From: Schizochytrium sp. TIO01
Lineage: Eukaryota > Sar > Bigyra > Thraustochytrida > Thraustochytriidae
Direction: 5' to 3'
Length of the DNA stretch: 64,000 nucleotides
Assembly: GCA_004764695.1 (NCBI GenBank)
Contig: SMSO01000033.1
Location: 387,001-451,000, forward strand
Below, piece after piece: positions 1-12,012 of this stretch (the first letter of the stretch is position 1; every line of letters starts with the position of its first letter). The notes under the pieces are model-generated. The model worked only from the letters and a program-made list of their open reading frames with translations, was not told the DNA's origin and did not search any database. A program made the position numbers and the translations under genes.

Positions 1-788
1 GGATTTATTGCGAAGTCTTTCTTTCCTTAAAGTTATCCGGAGCATTTCGCCAGCTGCCAAGTCCCATTGAGACCTCTTCAACTCGAAGCACAGACTTCAG
101 ACAAGCGCCACTCATAGACTTGGCCATGATGGCGCGCACAACGGGAACCTCAATCGAGCCTCATAATGCCCTGTCCTAGAGTGTGATACAAGCTTCCACT
201 TTAGATGGAATGCTTGGCATTCAATATCTATTATAGCTTGTTGACTGGATGGGTGAATGATGCGTGCGGTATTGGTGAGAATTGTTTTGAAGACATTTTA
301 TATTCCAGACTACTCCTCAGCTTAGAACAATTCAAGTCCAGATGAACTCCATTCTGCAAATCGTGACATCATCGACTATTGCACTCAGCAAGGACAAATA
401 GTGACAGACTCGATTGCCTCTGAGCTGGCAGCCTGGGTTTTGCGAAGACGGGTATCCTCATAACCTGGTTCCTTCACATTAGATCTTCGGCCTTCGATAT
501 TTTTGGCACTTTCATCATTGTTTTTCGAAAGCTTTGATTGTGGCCCATCATCTCCACCGAAGGGACTCTTTGTATCTTTGCCAGGCACTTCAACCAACAG
601 CAGCGGGGGACCCAACCCTCTTGTATCCAGATGCGTTGCGCAGTCCTTATTCTCTTATTCTTCCGTTGAGCGAGACCACCCTGCATCGATTACTGACAAT
701 AGGGAGAGAGGGAGCCCTAAAAATACAGTTAGTAGGCTCCTAGCGAGGCGGCGGGAGGCCAAAAGGCGTGCTTGCACTTACCCGCAGC
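1..788. other. Window start, no assignable gene
   Basis: I see no recognisable family here. A polar minus-strand frame at about 385-600 is open but has no clear splice sites or start. It could be a further exon of the tentative gene at 789-1630 or chance. Confidence 0.4.
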
Positions 789-898
789 TTACACAACCTC
801 TGGCGCCTCAGGGAAGGCCTCCGTTTGTTGAAAATATGGACTACACTGGCACCAATTCAGTGGTGCCGCATACCAGTGGTGTAGGTGAAAGCTGCGGG
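781..898. repeat. Imperfect inverted repeat, 10-bp perfect outer arms
   Basis: The 10 bases at 781-790 and the 10 bases at 889-898 are exact reverse complements (CCCGCAGCTT/AAGCTGCGGG). An inner hairpin sits at 848-853 and 862-867 (GGCACC/GGTGCC, 8-base loop). Together they could fold into a long stem. The repeat overlaps the last exon of the tentative gene at 789-1630. Confidence 0.7.
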
Positions 899-1630
899 AA
901 AATAAAAATAGCAACCTTGATTTAAAGTTCGTATCTCAGAAAACAGCCGCAAGTTGATCCCCGCACTGCTTAATCTCCTCACATGAATTGACCGCCTTCA
1001 TCACCACACTCACCAGAGGAGCTCCTTTGAGATAGCGATATGCCCACTCCAGTGGTGCCGGAAAGCTCTACTTGAGTGTTTTCTTATGCAAGTTTACCTC
1101 CCAGAAGATCCCTCGTGCGTAACGCTGCGGGCACTTCCTTTATATGACCTTTCTTCTTGCTGCATGGCTTTTTGCCACAGTATCTCAGTCTCTGCGGGGT
1201 CCTTCATCGTCTTTAAAAATTCGTTGTTGCACAGGAAGCTGTGGATTCTTATGCCCCTGGCTGCGCAACAAACCTGTTCTCCACTGGCTTCAATCCCCCC
1301 GTAGAGTTCCAGCGCTGCGGTCTCCAGGGCTTCAGCTGTTGGTCCCACAGTCCCTTCCTCCTTAGAAAAGAGCGAGTATGCGGGTAAACATGTGCAGAAG
1401 AGGGGGTTATTCTGCACTCTGCTAAGGAAACCAAAGCGAAGAATTAGAAAACGCTAAAAACAAGATTAGATGATCCTCCCCCTCTGAGCTTTTGTCCCTT
1501 CTCGCAGATAAGTCTCTTCTCCCACTTTTAGTCTGTCTCCCCTTTCCTCGCATACAGCAGTGGAAGGAAGGAACTCTGTGATCTCTTTTCCCTTAGGAGG
1601 GCGAAAGAAGAGAGAATACTCGACTGTCAT
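789..1630 (-). CDS. Tentative three-exon gene, function unknown
   Basis: I assembled this from splice signals; no family is recognised. Proposed exons on the minus strand are 1556-1630 (ATG at 1630), 1098-1360 and 789-891 (stop TAA at 789-791). The introns are 1361-1555 and 892-1097. The donors are GTATGC and GTAAAC, and the acceptors follow pyrimidine-rich stretches ending ctaag and cccgcag. Exon phases agree at both junctions (0 and 2), giving about 146 residues. The middle exon reads as ordinary protein with alternating acidic and hydrophobic residues. Weak points: no homology, the first exon is short and lies next to a CT-rich tract, and the last exon lies inside an inverted repeat. Non-coding DNA with chance frames remains quite possible. 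Confidence 0.3.
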
Positions 1631-3437
1631 GTGAGAGAAAGAGAGCGAGAGGTACTGTGTGAAAGAGGGAGAGAGAGATAAAGACAGAATTAAGAGTGAG
1701 AGAGAGAGGGGAGTACTGTGTGAGAGGTAGAGAAGGCTCCACTCGCTTCGAACGGCAAGAAAGCAGCCACTCAACGTTTTTCCTAAGGGCTTAGTACCTG
1801 GAGTGAGGTTGCATGTACCTGTTTCCTCTGTTTCCTCTGTGCTTTAGAGCCAAACAAAGTCCACCGTCACAAACTCTTTGGTTTTTCCAATTTAGTGAGC
1901 AAACAAAAAGAATCGAAAAACAAGCAAGCAAGCAGGGAAGCATTTCCAATCTTCGAAGATAACAAAAACAGCAATTCTTTCAAACTCAAAAATACTTACT
2001 TATCCATCCCTCGGCGAGCGAGCGAGCGAGCGAGCGAGAGAGAAGTCGGGCAGAAGGAGCGCGCGCTCCAAAACGAGAGAGAGACTTGCTTCCGCTTCCT
2101 CTGTGGAACGCCGGATTGTGCACAGCTTTCAAGTCCGCTTCGAGCTCGAGCTAAGCAGGTCTGCCCTTCTCACAGCCCGAACACAGCAAAGATCGACGAC
2201 GCGAGTACACAAATGCCGTAATAAACGACATCGACAACAATAATAACTGATAACTGCTCTCCCCCTTACTCTACCGCATATCAACCCAAAGGCGCTCCTC
2301 CAGAGAAGTTAGTTAGTTAGTTAATTAGTTATTGCACCTGCGTCTTTGGAACTAGAAAGCGGTGGGTAGGGGTTCGTTAGTGGCGGCTAGCGGAAACAGG
2401 GGCAAAAATGATTTTGAATTTGAATTTGATTTTGAAGTTGAATTTGGATGTGTTCACTCTCGAGGATGGAGCGAGCTAGCTCTCGACTGCACAGAGATTC
2501 ATTCTGCCGCTTAGGCGCGAAGCCGAATGCGGAGGGCAGAAAGGCGCGTCTTCAAGGCACTGCAGCAGACTTGAGCGTGGGAAAGGCGAGTGAGGCAGCA
2601 AACACTCGGCACTCTTGCGAACAAATTCAAACTTACTTCTGATCACTTTTTCTATTGTTTTGACCCCTCTTTCTTGAAAATTAGTCGATCGTAACAATCA
2701 ATGAATAAATAAAAACAAAAGAACAACAGCGGTGTCTGTTTAGTTTCATCCGCCCCGTCCTAGGATTTTATGGTAGCTGGGAGTAGGAGGTCCTTATCGA
2801 AGGCGGAAAACCGCTCTGCCCCGCTCTCCTCAGCCCTGGTGAATCTGTCCCCTCTGGAGGGGAGTTTGACCAACTGGTGGCGGCTCGCAAGCTGCCCCCC
2901 ATGCGCCTGGCCGTTTGCGGCCTGAATCGAAGGAAAAGAGAGCCTCTCGAGAAGGTAGGGGGTTAGATAACAAATAGAGATCGCGACCGCACGCCGGCTT
3001 CCCCCTCTCGTGAATAGGCAGCAGACTACTGGGGGGAAGTCTGCGGCAATTGTGAGGAGCGCCAATTTCCAGTGAAGCTGGGAGTGGGTCGGGCGAAATG
3101 TCCTAGCAGAGCAATGTGAGGGCATTCCGGCGCAATGAAAGAACGCCCTCCCTCACCCACAGTGCACGTTGTGCGGCATGAAAGCGCGAAGACAAGCGGT
3201 ATGATGTGAGGAGAATGGTGAGGAGAGAAAAGGTAATTGTAACAAAGTTCCCAGTGGCGAGAGAGAGGCACTGCGGGAAACAAAGAGAGAGGAAGACTGA
3301 GGAGGAACAGAGGGAATGCTGGGTTCAATTTAAAAGAATGAAGAAGAAGAGGTTCACCAAGGCAATGCAAATTCAAATTCAAATTCCATCGTCGTCGCTT
3401 CCGCAGACAAGCACAGACTTCTACACCTTTATACACA
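1631..3437. other. Intergenic, simple repeats and calmodulin 5' region
   Basis: No gene is recognised. The stretch holds a GA-rich tract (about 1640-1720), a GAGC array (2014-2040), a GTTA array (2308-2331) and a degenerate GAATTT array (2411-2447). The complementary AAATTC array lies at 3367-3387, just before calmodulin. The last few hundred bases should include the calmodulin promoter and 5' UTR. Confidence 0.6.
2014..2040. repeat. GAGC tetranucleotide array
   Basis: About six tandem GAGC units followed by GAGAGA. Simple sequence, no coding role evident. Confidence 0.9.
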
Positions 3438-4537
<1,100 letters not shown>

Positions 4538-6488
4538 ATAAATTGTTACACTTCCCCCCCCCCCTCCGTGCAAAATATTATCCCGAAACATTTTCAACTT
4601 TTTTGTCTTTTCTATACTTTTAAACTTTCGATTGATCTGTCTAGACTTGAGTTACTGTGGAAGCATCACACAGATCACTATGGGGATGATTTATGTCTGT
4701 CGCTGCACCGATTAGCGTTGCTACTGCGTATTAATGTATGATGATCCCCTATTCGAAGGTGGCATGTCTCGAAAGCAACAGTAAGTGGGACTTGTAAATT
4801 GTCCCATACGTACTCATTCAAGTCCAAGCAACCTTGTGAGGACGAAGGAGTCTTTAGAGATATTTCCACTCGAGGAAGCCTTGAATTCAAGAGACAGAGG
4901 AAGATTGATTTGAGAAAACTTGTTTTAAAAGTTGCTTCTGCTAGACAATATTAGTTTGGTAGAATGTATTTTTTTGTTTTCTTTTTTAGTATAACTGAAC
5001 GTCTTGATCAGTGACTCCTAATATAGTTTGCCACTAAGAATCCTACTTTACTATGATATATTCCTTGGTAGACGTTTCAATATACCAAGTAAACAGAGAG
5101 AAAGACATGAACCCTTTCTTCCGAGTTCCCCGAAATTGAGTTTCACTTATGGTGACACATTTCCCAAAGAGTGAATATCGGTTATGAGGACGCGCATTTG
5201 GAATTCGCATTGATTTAACCACCCGAAGTCCCATTCCTAGTGGTGCCATCTCCACAACAAATTATTCTTTAGTAAAAAGGGAAGAACTAAATAACAATTT
5301 TTTGCGAAAGAATCATATAACTAAGAGTCGAGCAAGATTCCACCGAGCATTCGCGTAAAGTACATCATGAAACACTGAAATTAGTTGAACAATATATGAA
5401 CCATGTTAACTGATTTTAGTAGAGCCGCAAGGAAGTATAACATCCAGAGAAAGGCAAATTAGACTTTTCTTAGATATGTATGTACGCGTCTATTATTAAG
5501 ACTTGATGGGCGGCCATCATTATGCTTACAATATCGCAGTCTGTAACGCTGATACTTGAAGTATTGCCGAACTTCGTTCAACTTAAATACAAAAACACAT
5601 CAAGTAAGTAAATATGAACTCTTGTTGGGGAAAATCAATGGGCTCTGAAACCGACATCATTCCGTTGTAAGCAAAAGCTCGCTATGATTTTGGGCCATCT
5701 TGTTGCTACAATGGCCTGTTAGCGTTCATGCAAAGGCAAAGTGGTTTACCAATTAAGCCAATAGCACGGAATGGACGTCACTCTTCAAGATCCCTACATA
5801 TTATGTCCTACGCAAACCTTTGCTTCAGAAACTATTCCCAAAGTCTCTTCACCTGAAATTATAAATACAGTCTACTTTAATCCCGAGGCATATTATGATA
5901 CTTGGGCGCACGCAATTTATTTTCTCGTATTCTATATTACGAGAGCATACACAACAGTGAAAGCAGTTGCTAATCATCGCTCTCAACAAGAAATATTGTG
6001 TGCTGAATTCATGAAAATGGACTACCCATCGGTGAACACTATGTGTTCCCAGTAGGTACGTGATTCCTATTACGGCATGAGAGCGCTGTTTACTAGGTCT
6101 CACAAAGCTGCAGAGCAAATTGTTCCTTATTGACAATTTCTTCCAAACTTGTATTACACTATTCATGCAATCCTGCTCTCATGAGAGCGGCCATTGATAA
6201 TAGCTCTTGCCCGCTCTCAACAGATCCTCAGAGCTGTTATTAAAAGTTAGTTGCGATGCGACCGATGGTTGGACCTTTTTTTAGGTCACTTCTGGAAAGG
6301 TCTCGACTTCAATACTTTAGATCGTGAACTCCGGGCTTTCAGGTACGTCTACCGCGTTCACAAGAGCGAAGCCGCACTGAGAGGCAAAGCACAGCAGTGC
6401 CTTGCTAACTACTACCATCGCTCCATCACGGGCTCATCCGTATTATGGCCCAGTGCCGCGCTCAGGACGGATGGAATCGGCACGATGG
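4538..6488. other. Intergenic, nothing assignable
   Basis: This starts with the calmodulin 3' UTR and a run of 11 C at 4554-4564. The remainder is A+T-rich. A 94-codon ATG frame at 5771-6055 (+) has no recognisable family and is not called. The stretch ends at the stop codon of the small minus-strand gene. Confidence 0.6.
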
Positions 6489-6786
6489 TTAGTTACTCTC
6501 CTTTCTCACTTCCCTTAGGAGTTGCATATCCTTTGCTACGGTAGCACGCTCCCTCCGAGCGAGCTCCTGCAGCTCGTCCCGTCCAATGACGGTGTCTCTG
6601 CAGCCGCCCTGGTTGTCTTGGGCCTTGTAGCAGATATGGTCGAGGCTTCTCAGCCTTGCCAAGCACCCTGGGCAAGGCTTTTAGACTAAGGATGTGGCGT
6701 GGCAACAGACAAAGGAGAAGTGCTGAGTGCGTTTCGCAAAACTTCTACTTATCTGCTGCTTCATTGAAGGAGTTGAGATTGTGCAT
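6489..6786 (-). CDS. Small two-exon protein, about 67 residues, unknown
   Basis: Function unknown; the gene is assembled here from splice signals. Exon 1 is 6749-6786 (ATG at 6786, twelve codons plus two bases), with donor GTAGAA. The intron is 6655-6748 (94 bases) with acceptor ggcaag. Exon 2 is 6489-6654, ending TAA. The product begins MHNLNSFNEAADK and continues as a charged, probably helical segment with the motif RDELQELARRER and a basic end. The size and heptad-like spacing suggest a small coiled-coil subunit of a larger complex. It is transcribed away from SUMO with only 152 bases between the two start codons, so the two would share a promoter region. The other frames here are basic and proline/arginine-rich, as expected of non-coding reads. 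A longer acceptor choice is also possible. Confidence 0.45.
6652..6679. repeat. Hairpin, 9-bp perfect stem
   Basis: AGCCTTGCC at 6652-6660 and GGCAAGGCT at 6671-6679 are exact reverse complements around a 10-base loop, followed by TTTT on the plus strand. It spans the proposed intron 3' end of the small minus-strand gene, so it could affect splice-site access. Chance is also possible. Confidence 0.6.
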
Positions 6787-6938
6787 CGTGAGACTCCAAA
6801 GCTGAATTGGCGTTTTTGTTTTGTAGCATGACGAATAACAGGTGGGATGATCAGTATAACTGACTTTTGTGTTTCTTTCTGTTTGTTTATTGTTCTGAAA
6901 AAACAGCATATAAATCGAAGACTTAATTCTTTGCAATC

Positions 6939-7443
6939 ATGGCCGACGCTGTCAAGAAGGAGGGTGTTAAGGGCGAGACCCTTCAGGTTAAGGTATGTGA
7001 GAATAGATTTCATCAGTGCGAAGCAGCGTAATTATCGCTTATGTTGAGAATTCTTGCTAACAGGTTCCTCATGTTTGATGTTATCGATGCCATTAAATCT
7101 AAACAGGTTCGCGACCAGAACGGCGAAGAGACTGTCTTCAAGATCAAGACCACCACCCGTATGTCCAAGGTTTTTGATGCCTACGCCACCCGCAAGGGTG
7201 TTGAGGCCAGCCAGCTTCGTTTCTTCCTCGACGGTGAGCGCATTAACGGCGACCACACCCCCGCTGATCTGTAAGTTTAAGTCAATAAAAGCTCGTGTAG
7301 CTCTTGATCGTGCATGGGGTTTCCATCCTAACTAACTAAATGTGGGTCTTCATATTTTGCTTTCCTCTCTTCTATTCTACAGCGAGATTGAGGACAACGA
7401 TCAGATCGACTGCATGATCCAGCAGCAGGGTGGTTGCTGCTAA
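6939..7443 (+). CDS. SUMO (ubiquitin-like modifier)
   Basis: This is the precursor of the small modifier attached to lysines of nuclear and other proteins by the E1 SAE1/2 and E2 UBC9. Exons are 6939-6992, 7107-7270 and 7383-7443. The introns (114 and 112 bases) have donors GTATGT and GTAAGT. The product is 92 residues. The ubiquitin fold runs from about residue 15 to 88, with the SUMO-typical stretches FKIKTTT and LRFFLDGERI. The protein ends QQQGGCC, so a SUMO protease would remove two cysteines to expose the Gly-Gly end. Two psi-K-x-E sites lie in the flexible N-terminus (VKKE at 5-8 and VKGE at 10-13), which would permit poly-SUMO chains. Codons are C/G-ending, as in calmodulin. Confidence 0.97.
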
Positions 7444-8455
7444 ACTAACTCTTTTCTTTCCACAATTAAGATCATGAGTTTCACCCGCTGTTTGTGTTTC
7501 GGTATGGGAACACCTTCACACTTTGCATGCATTCGTATATACCTTTCCATTAACTAAGTAAGGACCATCCTTTAATTGTCTTTTTGTTTGATAAATCTAT
7601 TCAACTTTTTTCTTGTGACAACTTCTCTAACCCCAAAAAGAATTAAACAGATATGTTGGAATTTCTGTGCAACTGAGTTATCCCATCACATGTAACGGGC
7701 TTCCTTATCATTGACCGTGTCAAACATTCGCATTCTTTTTCAGAACCCCACTCATGTTGCTTTAGACTGTCTAGAATATAGTACAGCATGTAAACCGTTC
7801 ACGCATTCGCGACCACAACTTTGATCGAGAAAAGCGAATGGTCTTAGAGCAATCATAGCTCAAATCAAGGTTCAACATTTGTCCCACCAGATCTTGCCTT
7901 TTTAACAACTCATTTGATTGTCTTCGCCGTTAATTTTCAACAGCTTGAGGTGGCTACTCAAGAAGACAATTTATTGAGATAGTTACCTTGTTGATCCGTG
8001 ATCTTAGTGTAGTCGGTTTAAATAATTTGTCAGATCAATTATCAAGGTATTGCAAAGACCACAACCCGCCCACTAACTCCGATGATCCCAGAAAACACGA
8101 TAAGGTTTTCTCGCGCGCCAGCCAGCCAAGTCTGGTGCGTTCCTCAACGGATCCGAAGTCATCGATTAAGGTGCCTTATTAAACTCCGGTTCCATCAACC
8201 CATTGGTGCGGCGGTTCTTGCCAAGTTCTGTACTGAGGTGCCTCCTAACCGCCCACTATATGCATTGCTATTCGTTCTTTTTCCTGTTAAAAGACTTTGG
8301 AACTCACAGGGAGAGAGGGGAGGATCTTCTTAGATTATATGAGGTAGGTAGGTACGACTAAATAGTTTGGAGATGGAAACGAAACGAAAAAACAAACAAC
8401 AGAAAAGAGAAAGTCATGAGCCGCAACAACAGCGACAAGTTGATCAGCCAGGAAT
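7444..8455. other. Intergenic, SUMO 3' flank
   Basis: The stretch begins with the SUMO 3' UTR. Nothing further could be assigned. Confidence 0.6.
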
Positions 8456-8806
8456 CTAGACGACATAGGGAAGACATAAAGGAATCGTAGGTTGTTTGAG
8501 GCGACCTTTGCGTCGGGATCCCAGCTTCAAATATATAAGATAAATGCGAAAGCCAAGACCGAGTACCGGAATGTCATGTATGATACTGTTGAATATTAGC
8601 TCCAAGCGATGTGGATAATCATAAAAATAGTAAAGAAAATGTGAACTGAAGAAAAACAATGAAGACAGGAAAATACTTTTTTTCAGTCGAAACATTGAGC
8701 CTCCAAATCCAATCTCGGAAATGATTGTCAGCAGCTCTGGACGGGGGTCGTTCTCAGATTTCAACTTAGAGTCCTTTTCCTCGTCGCGAGGATTCATAGT
8801 GAACAT
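8456..8806 (-). CDS. Doubtful small membrane ORF, 116 residues
   Basis: This is an intact ATG frame without a recognised family. The first 35 residues are polar (motif MNPRDEEKDSK). A hydrophobic stretch (FLSSLFFFSSHFLYYF) follows, then a second moderately hydrophobic segment and a basic C-terminus. It could encode a small membrane protein. It could also be chance, because the sequence is A+T-rich and T-rich DNA read this way gives hydrophobic residues. A GTATTT donor-like site sits within it. Confidence 0.2.
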   Translation of the reverse strand: MFTMNPRDEEKDSKLKSENDPRPELLTIISEIGFGGSMFRLKKSIFLSSLFFFSSHFLYYFYDYPHRLELIFNSIIHDIPVLGLGFRIYLIYLKLGSRRKGRLKQPTIPLCLPYVV

Positions 8807-9204
8807 CTGTGTTTTTAATGTCAACTTTCCTGTGTCATAGATTTGGTCCTCAGTTCGTTTGCCTTGGTCATTTCCATTTCATAAAGTTGCGATTTCGTTA
8901 TCCTCGCTTGCAAGTCCTACTAAAACTCGCCCCAGCCGACATGTCGTTCTCCGAGCTCGAGATAGTCGCTGGGCCCGGCAGCGTGAGACATTCCGACGAA
9001 GAAACCACTGATTGCCCAGGATAGCCTGCTCGATCCGACAGTCAACTCTGATGGTTCTGATCGCCGGCTATCCACATTTGATCAAATCATAACTCGCTCG
9101 TTTAGCCCTACTTAGGCTATTTAATATTGAGAATTATAACAACTATTCTTCTTTTCACCTCATTCACTCTCTTTGTATGGTAAAGAAGGAAATATGAACA
9201 ACTA

Positions 9205-9256
9205 AGTAAAGAGATAAAGAAATAAGTAAAGAAATAAAGAAATAAGTAAATAAATA

Positions 9257-9307
<51 letters not shown>

Positions 9308-9330
9308 GAAGAAAGAGAGAGAAATTAATA
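9205..9330. repeat. AAAG/AAAT-rich microsatellite
   Basis: The core at about 9257-9306 is a nearly perfect array of AAAG units (about 12). Degenerate AAAT/AAGT units lie on the left and GA units on the right. Confidence 0.9.
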
Positions 9331-9629
9331 AATATGTAAACAAACACACAAACAAAGAAAGCAACAAATATTGCCCAATTACTGTTCACGCTCTTCTGTA
9401 ACGAGATTTGGTTGCATACATACTCCGCGGCGGAGCGTGCGGGACGCGTGGAGCCTCTCAGGCAGTCCTTCTAACGCCAGGCAGCCTCGAGGAACTCGCG
9501 ACCGAGCCTTATCCCCGCCCGACCCGCACGCCAGACCTCGGTCGCGTGGGGAACCGGGTCGAGCTCGAGAGCGAGAGGAGTTTCTTCAAGTCGAGGTTTC
9601 ATTGATCTGGCGATTGATTGTTTTATTTC

Positions 9630-9677
9630 TTTTGTTGTTTTTGTTGTTTGTTGTTTGTTGTTTGTTTGTTTGTTTTT
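9630..9677. repeat. GTTT/GTT-rich microsatellite
   Basis: Tandem TTTG and TTG units, T/G only. Confidence 0.85.
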
Positions 9678-9897
9678 TCGCTCTTTTCAAAAAACTGGCA
9701 ACTGCATCCAAAGCCCGCTGCGAAGGCGCTTGGGCCGACAACTCGCGCGGGAGCTTGGCCCTCGCGCCGAGCTTGTGCCCGAGAACCTCTGTGTGGAGAG
9801 AACACAGGCTCCCACCAATCAGCCAGCAAGCTCGCAGCAGCTTGCACCGCCGCGCCGTTGGAAGCGCGCTGCTCAACGTCGCTGCTCCTGAGAACTG

Positions 9898-9904
<7 letters not shown>

Positions 9905-9934
<30 letters not shown>
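9905..9934. repeat. TA dinucleotide array, 15 units
   Basis: An uninterrupted TA repeat about 230 bases upstream of the kinase start codon. Confidence 0.95.
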
Positions 9935-9936
<2 letters not shown>

Positions 9937-10161
9937 CAAATATATACAGGAGGATATATATACAGAAGGGCGTCATATTTTAACGCACGGTTTTCAGACG
10001 GAGACAGGCAAGGCAAGCGCGGACTCTTCTGGGAAAGACAAATTCCTGCAGAGCTAGTGTAGCTGTAGAGCCGTCTTTTCTTTGATTACGGCAAATTTTG
10101 GTCGATTTGCTGTAAGGAATTCGTAGATTGATTGTCAGAATCTGCGTTGGTCTTAGGCAGG

Positions 10162-12012
10162 ATGAATCGGTATAAGCTTACGAATCAACTGGGCGATGGT
10201 ACATATGGAAGCGTGCTCAAAGCAGTAAATAAGTCTACAGGAGAAATTGTGGCAATCAAAAAAATGAAGAAACCGTTTCGAACATGGGAAGAATGCATGA
10301 ACTTGCGGGAGGTCATGTCGCTGAAGAAATTGAACCACCCGAATATTGTCAAACTCAAAGAAGTTATTCGTGAAAATGACGAGCTTTATTTCGTATTCGA
10401 GCACATGTCAGAGAACCTTTATGAGAACATGAAGGGGCGTACAAAAATGTTCCCGGAAGCAACCATTCGGAATTGCATATATCAGATTCTGCAGGGCTTA
10501 GCCTTCATGCACAAACACGGTTTCTTCCACCGTGACATCAAACCTGAAAACCTTCTGTGCCGTGGCGAAGCCGTGAAGATTGCGGACTTTGGGTTGGCCC
10601 GCGAAATTCGCTCTCGTCCACCCTACACAGAATATGTATCAACACGCTGGTATCGCGCCCCTGAAGTTCTCCTGCGTTCCACGTCTTACAACTCTCCCAT
10701 TGATTTGTGGGCCTGCGGTTGTATTATGGCAGAGCTGTTTACCTTAAGGCCCCTTTTCCCTGGAAGCAGTGAACCTGATGAAATTTTCAAGATTTGCAGC
10801 GTGCTTGGCTCCCCCACACATCAGAGCTGGCCGGAAGGCATGAAACTTTCAACTGCCATGAACTTCAAGTTTCCACAATTTGTTGCAACTCCACTCGATC
10901 AGCTCATTCCACAAGCCAGTCCAGAAGCTATTAACCTGATTCAAGAGCTTTTACGATACGACCCGAAAAAGCGGCCTACAGCTTCGCAAGCATTACAGCA
11001 TCCCTTCTTCTCTAAAAACCTGAAAATTCCACCTCCTATCAGTGACTTGAGTGCATCTAAAGAGAACCTTGCACGACAAGCGCAGTCAGATATGTCTTCT
11101 ATCGAGCATACCACTCATTTCACGCCCTCCTCACTATCATCCGCACAGAAGTCGACAAACAACCCGACACTAGGGTCTTCCACTGTTGCCCAAGCTCTTG
11201 AAGCAGCGCACAAAGCAGATGACAACTCAGAATTTGATGAAGATTTTGCCGGTACAGAGTCTGCAGTAAGTTCAGGATTTGGTTCATCAACTTTCACCAG
11301 CGGTGCAGCAAGCAACATGGGCAAGGCCTTCGCTGGAACACCTCATGGATTTGGTACCGCGATCACATCTCCACTACCTGGTCAAAGTCAGGCTTCACCT
11401 GGGTCAAACCTTGTGGGATATACATCTCCGTCTGGCTTAAAACCAAGTCCGTACAGTTCCACCAATGCCAACGGCTCAAATCTATCAACTTCTGGCCATT
11501 CTGGTGGCGGGGGTGTTGCAAACACATTCACTGGAGGTAACAGCACTGTTAGTACGAGCTTTGGAACAAGCAACAATACGACTGGGGGAGCTTCCAATAG
11601 CTCGTCTAGCAGTACTGGAAACGGCTCAAGCCATGGAAGCAATTTCCGCATGTCTAGGGGTTTTGGTGCCAACGGAGCCGGTTATCACACAATGGGTTCT
11701 GGTGGAGCTTCAATACCACTAGCTAATTCCTCAAGTGCCATGGGTTCTTCACCGGCATCTTCATTTGGCCCATCATCTTTTGGTCCCTCATCTGCTCGAT
11801 CTAGCTCGCTAGCTCGTGCTGGCAACGCAAGTATTCTGGGAAAAGGAACTTACCAGAAACGATCTTTTCAGCCGTCAACGATCACGTCTGGCACCACAAG
11901 TAGCACGACCGGTCTTTCTCCTGGAGTTGTCGCAGGCGGGTCTGGATTTGCTTCTACCACGTCTGCACCATCAACGTATCAAGGCAAAGGTTTTGGGCGG
12001 CACAAGTATTAG
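10162..12012 (+). CDS. MAK/ICK-type (RCK family) protein kinase
   Basis: Serine/threonine kinase of the RCK group (MAK, ICK/CILK1, MOK; LF4 in Chlamydomonas). In known organisms these kinases act in flagella and cilia, controlling length and intraflagellar transport turnaround. The product is 616 residues. The kinase domain is at about 4-283, with glycine loop GDGTYG (11-16), lysine K33, HRDIKPEN (123-130), DFG (142-144) and activation motif TEY (156-158) within [14 protein letters not shown]. The sequence around [13 protein letters not shown] and [13 protein letters not shown] is closest to MAK/ICK, although those carry TDY and MOK-type kinases TEY. The tail (284-616) is rich in Ser, Gly, Thr and Asn and looks disordered. 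The start is the first ATG, matching the family's MNRY beginning. Confidence 0.95.
   Translation: MNRYKLTNQLGDGTYGSVLKAVNKSTGEIVAIKKMKKPFRTWEECMNLREVMSLKKLNHPNIVKLKEVIRENDELYFVFEHMSENLYENMKGRTKMFPEATIRNCIYQILQGLAFMHKHGFFHRDIKPENLLCRGEAVKIADFGLAREIRSRPPYTEYVSTRWYRAPEVLLRSTSYNSPIDLWACGCIMAELFTLRPLFPGSSEPDEIFKICSVLGSPTHQSWPEGMKLSTAMNFKFPQFVATPLDQLIPQASPEAINLIQELLRYDPKKRPTASQALQHPFFSKNLKIPPPISDLSASKENLARQAQSDMSSIEHTTHFTPSSLSSAQKSTNNPTLGSSTVAQALEAAHKADDNSEFDEDFAGTESAVSSGFGSSTFTSGAASNMGKAFAGTPHGFGTAITSPLPGQSQASPGSNLVGYTSPSGLKPSPYSSTNANGSNLSTSGHSGGGGVANTFTGGNSTVSTSFGTSNNTTGGASNSSSSSTGNGSSHGSNFRMSRGFGANGAGYHTMGSGGASIPLANSSSAMGSSPASSFGPSSFGPSSARSSSLARAGNASILGKGTYQKRSFQPSTITSGTTSSTTGLSPGVVAGGSGFASTTSAPSTYQGKGFGRHKY

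Larger units (their letters stand above)
8807..10161. other. Intergenic, simple repeats and kinase 5' region
   Basis: Holds an AAAG array, a GTTT array and a TA array (listed separately). A tiny ATG frame at 8941-9024 begins MSFSELEIV but is too short to call. Two G+C-rich blocks (about 9410-9600 and 9690-9900) may belong to the 5' UTR of the kinase at 10162. Confidence 0.5.

Noticed and set aside
5771-6055. 94-codon ATG frame in the calmodulin-SUMO spacer
   Set aside because: A+T-rich, no family, no splice context; no better than chance.
9371-10057. 228-codon plus-strand frame upstream of the kinase
   Set aside because: Contains GTTT and TA microsatellites translated as repeats; no ATG-initiated domain, no family.
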